The notes under the pieces are model-generated. The model saw only the letters and a program-made list of their open reading frames with translations, did not search any database and had not been told where the DNA came from. This document shows, one piece after another, positions 56,940 to 64,000 of a DNA stretch of 64,000 bases (positions are counted from its first letter, which is position 1; every line of letters begins with the position of its first letter). Both the position numbers and the translations under genes were made by a program. Origin of the DNA: Pogonophryne albipinna (taxonomy: Eukaryota; Chordata; Actinopteri; Perciformes; Artedidraconidae); assembly GCA_028583405.1 (NCBI GenBank), contig CM053260.1, forward strand, positions 13,538,660 to 13,602,659. Direction: 5' to 3'.

Positions 56940-59900
56940 GTCAACAGAAACGTACACATTTAATTTTGAGCTGTTTTGTAATAACTGGTTATGTGATTTT
57001 AACTAAGAGAATATGATACATTAATTATATAACTAAAAGAGTGTACAAGAGTTTAATCAGCTTTTGTTAATTATTCGGAATGAGAATGAGGCGTTTTGCT
57101 TGCTGCTATTGCATTGCTAAGAGCCTTACAATTTTCTGAGCTGAAAAAGTAAGAGCAGAAGAACGCCCCACATCATTAGTGTTTTTCTCCATTGTCTAAC
57201 CTTATGGGAGATTGATTGAGAAGTGGGCCTTATGTGGTGATAAAAATGTGTTTTTAATACTAACAGCAAACGGTGCTCGTTCTGAACGAGGCCTTGTACT
57301 TATACTGTGGAGATTTTTTCTGGTTTTGGTCGATAATGGGTTCCCATTAAGTGGCTTTAGTCCAGACAGACAGACAGAGACAGATAAATGTTATTCTATT
57401 TTAACTTTAATGGCGTGCTTTGTCAGCAGCATGTAATCTAATTTGTAATCTCAATCCATGTTCTCCCTAATGATACATTCAAACACTGAATTGATTCATT
57501 TCAGAGTAATTGGAAACAACCGGAGCAACGGTGCTCAGTGAAATGTCATCAGAAGGTAAACAGTGACGTGTGTTAGAGTGAGACATCTGTGATTGTCTGC
57601 CGCATGGAGACAAAGCCAAGATATATGCAGAGGAACAAGGAAAGTGGACCATAACAGCTACTTTAGATAAAGGGTAGCAACGAAATATTGTTTTTGTGGT
57701 CCATTCAACTAGTTTGGTTGCAAACTGTTACAGTTGACTTACAATGAAACATCAATTTCCAAAAGCCAAAAATTACCTATTTAAAAGGGCTTGTTTATAG
57801 TAAGACCCTCTTAATTTTCAAGGATGTGTCACAGCCCAAAAAAGGCAATAATTTGCTCATCATACTAAATGCAACAAGTCATCTATTGCATTTTGCTTGA
57901 ACATTTTTTTTTTTATTTAGTCGGAAATACATTTGTAAGTAAATGCACAAACAGGAGTTTAATAATAAATTGATGCCTGCAGAGCACTTGAAGTTCAAGC
58001 TCAAGTCCTGCAGTATATCTTGACAAATGATTTCAGTCTTATATTAAGAGTAAAATGATAGAGACAGTACTTCTATGATTTGAGAGGAGATAACATTACA
58101 GTGCAATGCAAACGATTTGCCATTTATGGTTTGTGTGGGTGTTTAAAAGCACACAGTAATGTCCTGATGTTCAGGATGTCCTCATCCCATCAGTCTTTTG
58201 TGAGGCCTGCGTGAACCAGATGATTCGTAGCAGTGGCAACGTGTTCTGCTTATCCTCCGCATTGCAGGAATGTCACACTTTGCGTCTTCTGGGTACAGGG
58301 GGTTCTCTGCACTTTCTCAAAACTCATTTTCCTCCATGTGTAGTCCGTTCTCTTCTGGGAATGAATTTACACTGCAGCCAAGGCAACAATATGTACCAAC
58401 AGCGATAAAAAGTCTCCGCTGCTAAAGCAATGAGGCGTTTTAATAGGATGAGCTGGGACTGTTGTGAAGGCTCCCTCACTGTCTCAACCCCCTCTTCTAA
58501 GAGATGCAATTGTTTGGAGTTGGGGCTCAACAGGGATTTGGATGATTTAAGGTGAAAACGAAAGGGTTAGATGTTTATAGTAGAGGCTTGGGACGACATG
58601 TTTTTAAAGTCTGATCATTATCTGCACCTCTTGTTGCGAAGCGGCACCACAACACCCAGGCAGTCGCCTTGAAATATCCCACTTGGGAGAATTATACTAA
58701 ACAATCTGTCAGAGCTCATTTTTTTGTCTCAGCGCAGTACAGCGAATGTCTTTCAGTCATGAGTCCAGTGTCATTAAAGGAAACATACAGTATATCCTGT
58801 GCTCTCATTAAGCTAATGACAGGCTTCAGTACTTTAATCAAACCTACACAGCATGATGTGTTTTGTACTACCGTAGACAGAGTGGAGGAAATTATCTTAA
58901 ATGTTTAGTATTGAAGGGGATTGATTAGCAGAAATTAAATACATAATATTTGCAACTATTATTCCATTAGTGTACAATCACCTTAAACTAAGACACGCTG
59001 TATTTCATTACCCTAGAGTGAAGTCCTCTTTCTTGGATTCCGCAACGATGCACCGCCATGTTTCTACAGTAGTTCAGAACATACAAACCAAACCCTGGCT
59101 CGAAAGATGTCACCTGAATGCTACCTTAGTTTTTAGCCGCAGGCTGAATCTTGCTGCTTCTAAAGTAGTATAAGGATTGCCCCCTGAGCAAGGCGAAGGT
59201 CTTTACAGATACCACAGTGTTACCACAGTTTTGCAAATGCAGTTAATAACCACAGTCTTGTAAAGGGAGGGGTACTCATTGGGGGCAGTTCGTTGCAATA
59301 TGCTAGCAAAATGCAAGATGTCGCCAGATCTGACACACTGTTGTGGAGTGAGCTGCTCGTTGCAAGTTTCCCAGACCTGGACTTACAGTGTGATCCTTTC
59401 CAGATGCATCATGTTCTAGATGAAACATTCCCCGGTAAGTCCATAAAACACAACCAGGAAGCAATGCTTCACCCAATACACAACATGAATTTACTACTCT
59501 GACATATGGTGGTGATAAATACAAGATACCCACTGGAGATATGCACATTTCTTATTTTCTACAGTCCATTTCCCATGAAGAATTCTGAGTATTTTTCTGC
59601 ATCAAAGTTATAAAGAGGGGCCCACATGAAGGAAATATCTCGTGGAGGGAAAAATCTTCATTAGTCAATTCCTCTCTCTATTCCCCAGCCAGTCTCATAA
59701 TGTGCTCTTAACCTCAGCCATGACCTAGACACAGGAAATCCATATAAAACGGCGTCTTCATCAGAAATCCTGTGGGAAACAAAGCTGGTCTGAGCCGGTG
59801 GGAAGGAAACAGTTAAACGAGCACTTTTTTTTGCATGAGTCTAGTTAGCATAGTTAGCATAGACATATCAGTCTCAATGATAAGGATAACATCATCCCAG

Positions 59901-60899
59901 AGGCAGAGTGTCACACCCGAAAGCAGCTCAATGCTTAGTGTCACTTCCAAAGTACTCCTCACTTCTCCTTGAATCGTCTTTCACTGACTTTCTCTGCAAA
60001 GTTTCATTCAGATAAAACTCGCGTGGCAACTAGAAGTGCAGAGGAATGTCTGCTGGAGATGTACGCTGTCTTAGAGTTGGCGTCTTCCTTACAGCTCGCA
60101 TTTCTGTTTCTGCTCCAATGCCTGTCCCCCTGCCTGCCTTTTTGCTGGTTCATTCTCCCTGAAAGTGGCACTTTACATCAGAGGTAGTGATGGCACTGCG
60201 GCCACTTGCCTCCCAAATTGAAGAAATGCCACCGCAGCTGACGCTTCTGTCACCCCTGCTAATAGAGTTGAGACACACAGGGGTCAGCCGTCCTCTGTCA
60301 AATCTGACCCTTAATGAATGCAGTGACATGAAATCAGAAGCACTCTGCTGTGCCCTCCTGGTGAACCACAAACTTGGAAAGATTTCAGAGTGATTTGAAG
60401 AATACAGGCCAGCTTCCTCTGCCCCTGTATGGACATGAAAGTGGATACGTACCGCACAGCTGTCCTGCCGGCTCCCTATGCAGCCAAGTCCAGGAGTGGA
60501 AAACCTTTCACGAGTCAAAGTCCACAGTGCTTCAGCTCCCACTGATTGCTCTGTGAGTTCATTACCTGGGTTTGCATTGCTTTTGAAGCAACACAAAAAA
60601 ACTAGAGTTGTTAATTATTTAAGGCCATTACCAGCGACTGTAGAACAAAGGGAGCCAATGTGCCAGTAAGTATTTCTAAGCCCTGTTCAGCCATTAAGTG
60701 TAGGAATACTCAGGCTTACATTGGAAGAAAATACAGAAGACAAACTTAATCCAACACTGCAATAAAGATGGGATGTTGCTTTAAACAAGCCAAATAGCAA
60801 TGTGTTTATTTGTTTTCTCCTTATAGTGTTTACATCTGTCACATCTCTTTTGGTCAGTTTCAACTTGAGCCTTTTTTTGCTGTTGCAGTTTCTATTACA
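56940..60899. other. Non-coding region, no gene seen
   Basis: AT-rich DNA with no supported gene. A 148-codon minus-strand frame at 60,150-60,596 overlaps plus-strand frames and has no recognisable domain. Confidence 0.35.
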
Positions 60900-61091
60900 T
60901 GTCATTTGTTAGACGCTTTTATCCAAAGCGACTTACATACATTCAGTACTGTGGACAATCCCCACAGGAGCAATTTGGGGTGAAGGGTCTTGCCCAGGGA
61001 CACAACGACATGCTGACTGCAGTGGGACTCCAACTTGCTACCCCCTGCTTTGAAGTCCAGCGCTCTATCCACTGAGCCACAGCCGCCCATT
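60900..61091 (-). mobile_element. tRNA-derived SINE
   Basis: The minus strand begins GGGCGGCTGTGGCTCAGTGG, with A box TGGCTCAGTGG and TAGAGCGCTGGAC, then a B-box-like GTTGGAGTCCC. The body is GTTGTGTCCCTGGGCAAGAC, CTTCACCCC and CTCCTGTGGGGA, and the tail GTAAGTCGCTTTGGATAAAA then GCGTCTAACAAATGACATG. This is a head-body-tail SINE of a family widespread in fish, essentially full length. The body is related to that of the dimer at 22.2-22.7 kb, but the tail differs. Confidence 0.75.
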
Positions 61092-64000
61092 CTATCTAAG
61101 TGCATATGCTGTCATACTTTTGTCAGGTTTCCGTGTCTTATTAATGTAGTTGATAATCATTAAATGTTTTGTATTGGTCTATGTTTATTCTAATTTAAAA
61201 GTGAGCACTCTAGGCCAAACGTTTACCAGCAATTCAGAGGATAATGACACATTGTGAGACCACTGCCTCTGTCTTTTTGAAACACTACAGTCCTCTAAAT
61301 CCTCTTTAAATGTAAGCGTAAACCCTCTCACCCCCCTGGTGCCGGTATTCTCATCTGGTTTTGGAGAGTCCTAACTCTGCCATGATTAGTTCTTTACATG
61401 AGGGAGTCTAATGTGGAAGAGGAAGAGAGAGGGGTGAAGTGTTAGGGGAGTGAGGGGCTGCCTCTCTCTTGCTATTGTTTGGACACAGTTCCTCTCATGC
61501 TGCATTGACCACAGACAGGGCGTGGCTGCGGGAGGCCAGGCAGGGAATATGAGGAGGGGAGGGGGTGAGGTATTCGGGTGGTGATGGATACAGGGGGAAG
61601 GTTAGAGCCCATTGCATACTTTCCCTGCATGTGGACAGCGGACAAGAAGGCGGGTGGTCCCCTGTGAGCGTTACAGTGAGAGAAAGAGAAAGAGCTGGAG
61701 TGGGTGGGATTCTGCCCCAGTAGTTTGGCGCCCTGTTCCCAGCACTACTCATGTGCGCGATGAAGTAATGAGAGACTCGGGGCCTCTGACAAACTCAGGC
61801 CAGATGGGGAGAGGATTCTTACCCACAATTACTCTGTAGCAAAGAGCATTAGAGTGTAGCTTCTCCTCTACTGAGAAAAGATAATCACTAGTTCTCTTAG
61901 GAGAACTCTTAATCAACACGTTTTTTTCGCATACTGTACAATTTGCAGAATGTCTCAAAGCCTTAAGCTGTGTTATCTCTCTCTTCTGCTGAATTAAATA
62001 TACTGCCATGCTCTCGATAGCACCTTTAATAGGGTTGTAGAGTTGCAGAAAGTACTTTTAAACCAATCTGAATTGTCATTTTAATGTTTACTTTAAGGTT
62101 ATGTCAATGTAAAAACAAATAAGGACAAAACTGGAGGGCATTTTACTTCCTAAACTGTTTTAAATGTTGTTTTAGTCACACTTAACAAACAATACTGCTT
62201 AGAGAGTCATGTATTTTGCAAATAATAAGGACAAATCCAAGGCACTTTTAGTCCTGATTATAAAAAGCACTTCATATTTAATAGCACTAACACTTGATAC
62301 CATAGAAACGCTGAGTTTCCTAAATGAATTTAGAATACCATAATGGCTGACCTATCAGTGTTAATTGTTTAAATTTGTTTATCAGAATACAAGAATAATA
62401 ATGAGCCTCAGCCACTGTCACTATTGAGAGGAAGCCGAGCGAGAAACACAACGGAAACAAATAAAATAAATAACGAACACACAACTATGAGTGTTTCATT
62501 AGTTTTCTGAAAAGTACAATCTTTAGCTTCCATGCGCACATCAGAGATTTCTTTAATCTGACTTTGTTTTATATTGTGACCTTTAGCTTTCTATCAGTAA
62601 ACTAGAGATTTTAAAACACAGGTGCTCATCTTTTGTTTCATCCCCTTTCAAGGCCTGGAAACGCTCCGAATGCAAGTCACCAAACATTGTCTATTTCGAA
62701 AATTAAATGTATTCAGATAATCCTGAACATCCAAAATAACTCGCCCTGAGCCCCTTGTTTTACCTTCACTGTGACTGACCCTGATGCTCAGGGACGAGTG
62801 AAACTGTGTCATCCATACTCCCCAAGCTGCATGAGTCACCAACGTCTGCCCCTGCTTGTGTTTTAGAAAGGTTTATGGATTAGTATTGGCATATTCCCAT
62901 GAGTGTGTGATGAGCCCTTTCTCACCGACAGACCAAGAGTATGTGAGTATAAATAATGTAATATTCCATAATTAAGCACACATTGATTTTAGAGGACAAC
63001 ATTTTTTCATACAGACTCTGTTCCCTGAGACAAATGAAGTGCAAGCTGGATATGTTTCCGCCACAAGACGGACAATAGATATGGCAGCAATGCAGTCGAT
63101 GCTGAAACATCCGCGTTGTTTGGGAACGTTAAACACAGCCTCTAAATCAATGTGATGGATTAAGAGGAAGGACCAATAATAAGAGGTGTGTCATCACCCC
63201 GACAATGAATACTTTACTGTCAACGGCTTGAATAAACAGAGGCAGGTCGTTCAGCCAGCTTTCCATTGACTCTAATATACTCGAAAAATAAGACATTAAA
63301 CAAACACCCTTTTGTAAAACGATATATGCTTTGAGATATTACACAAAATATACAAAAGCAAGTTAAATCCTGATGCAGGGTATAGAGAAAGTTGCATTGA
63401 CTGTATAAAGGTGATTTCATCTCTTGTTTCTCATGATTACAGACCGAAGGCCAAAGGGAACAACAGGCTGAAGTGTTGTGTTTAACTTTACAGCCTTATT
63501 GGACATCTGTCAGAGACGTTATTGAAGCTCCAGAGGGAAACTGCAAAAATCCTGACATTTTGCCACAACATAATGTATTTTGCAGGAAGTCAGTTCATGC
63601 ATATTAAAAACCAGGTCTGTGGTGGCTGCTTTGATCCTGCACAGGGCAGAGCCAACATTTGGACCAACAAACAGCCTTGCCTTGAGAGGGATGCACACCT
63701 AAAGAACATTTAATCTCCCTAAGCCACTGGACGCTGACGCTGGCTCATCTGACACCACACTGCCTAACCCAGCCGACAGATCTCTCAGAATCATCTTAAA
63801 CTAAAAATCTTTAAAAAAACATCCTTAAGCTAAGCGGTTCCTCGGATCATCCCTCTTTATGCAGGCGAGGTGAGAGCTATGTGTGACTTTGGTGGAGAGG
63901 AGGATGGCGGAGGGCTGAGTGGCTGTGTTTGGTTAAATCAATCACCTGACTGCTGGCCTGGCCTCTGGGAACAGGAAGTATGACATCACTGACATTCAGG
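61092..64000. other. Non-coding region, no gene seen
   Basis: A GC-richer patch at 61,430-61,760 contains a minus-strand ATG frame (from 61,752) without a recognisable product or clear donor. The rest is AT-rich with no supported feature. Confidence 0.35.

Noticed and set aside
60150..60596. Minus-strand 148-codon frame
   Set aside because: The longest frame in the right half, but with no recognisable motif and several open frames on the other strand.
60902..61105. Possible tRNA gene on the minus strand
   Set aside because: A- and B-box-like motifs are present, but they belong to the head of a SINE with a body and LINE-type tail, and no full cloverleaf was evident.

Overview
This is vertebrate nuclear DNA, almost certainly from a teleost fish. 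Coding sequence is sparse and split into short exons with GT/AG borders. The rest is AT-rich intron or spacer with fish-type repeats: a BEL/Pao retrotransposon, L2-like LINE tails, tRNA-derived SINEs, hAT-like ends and long microsatellites. No prokaryotic operon, CRISPR array or rRNA is present.

The one confidently identified gene is kazrin (KAZN; kazna or kaznb in fish) on the minus strand. Thirteen exons between 19,090 and 7,752 give one continuous reading frame with every splice phase matching. They encode an N-terminal coiled coil, a basic linker, three SAM domains and a C-terminus ending in EITNV. The gene has a second ending: if the donor at 13,695/13,696 is not used, the exon reads on to a stop at 13,649. 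This gives a short SAM-less protein ending in YYIEEDADW, as in the short mammalian kazrin isoforms. A candidate alternative first exon (start codon at 30,578-30,580) and a candidate 108-nt symmetric exon (33,312-33,419) lie upstream, and both are phase-compatible with kazrin. With the 30.5 kb first exon the long product is 679 residues and the short one 338.

Layout. 1-230: end of a hAT-like element, inserted into BEL/Pao integrase remains (231-1,297) that are followed by a probable 3' LTR. 2.2-7.0 kb: spacer, with a possible 5' exon of another minus-strand gene near 4.4 kb. 7,050-7,462: a solo LTR with a perfect 5-bp target duplication. 7.75-19.1 kb: kazrin exons, with an L2-like LINE in one intron. 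19.1-30.5 kb: a large kazrin intron with GT, poly-C and SINE repeats. 30.5-64 kb: kazrin alternative 5' exons, then probable upstream intron or intergenic DNA with scattered retroposon tails, a perfect 33-bp inverted repeat at 39.8 kb and a long GAT microsatellite at 56.8 kb.

No wholly new system is visible. The items most worth following up are the exact 33-bp hairpin, the two new 5' kazrin exon candidates and the single-donor switch between long and short kazrin.
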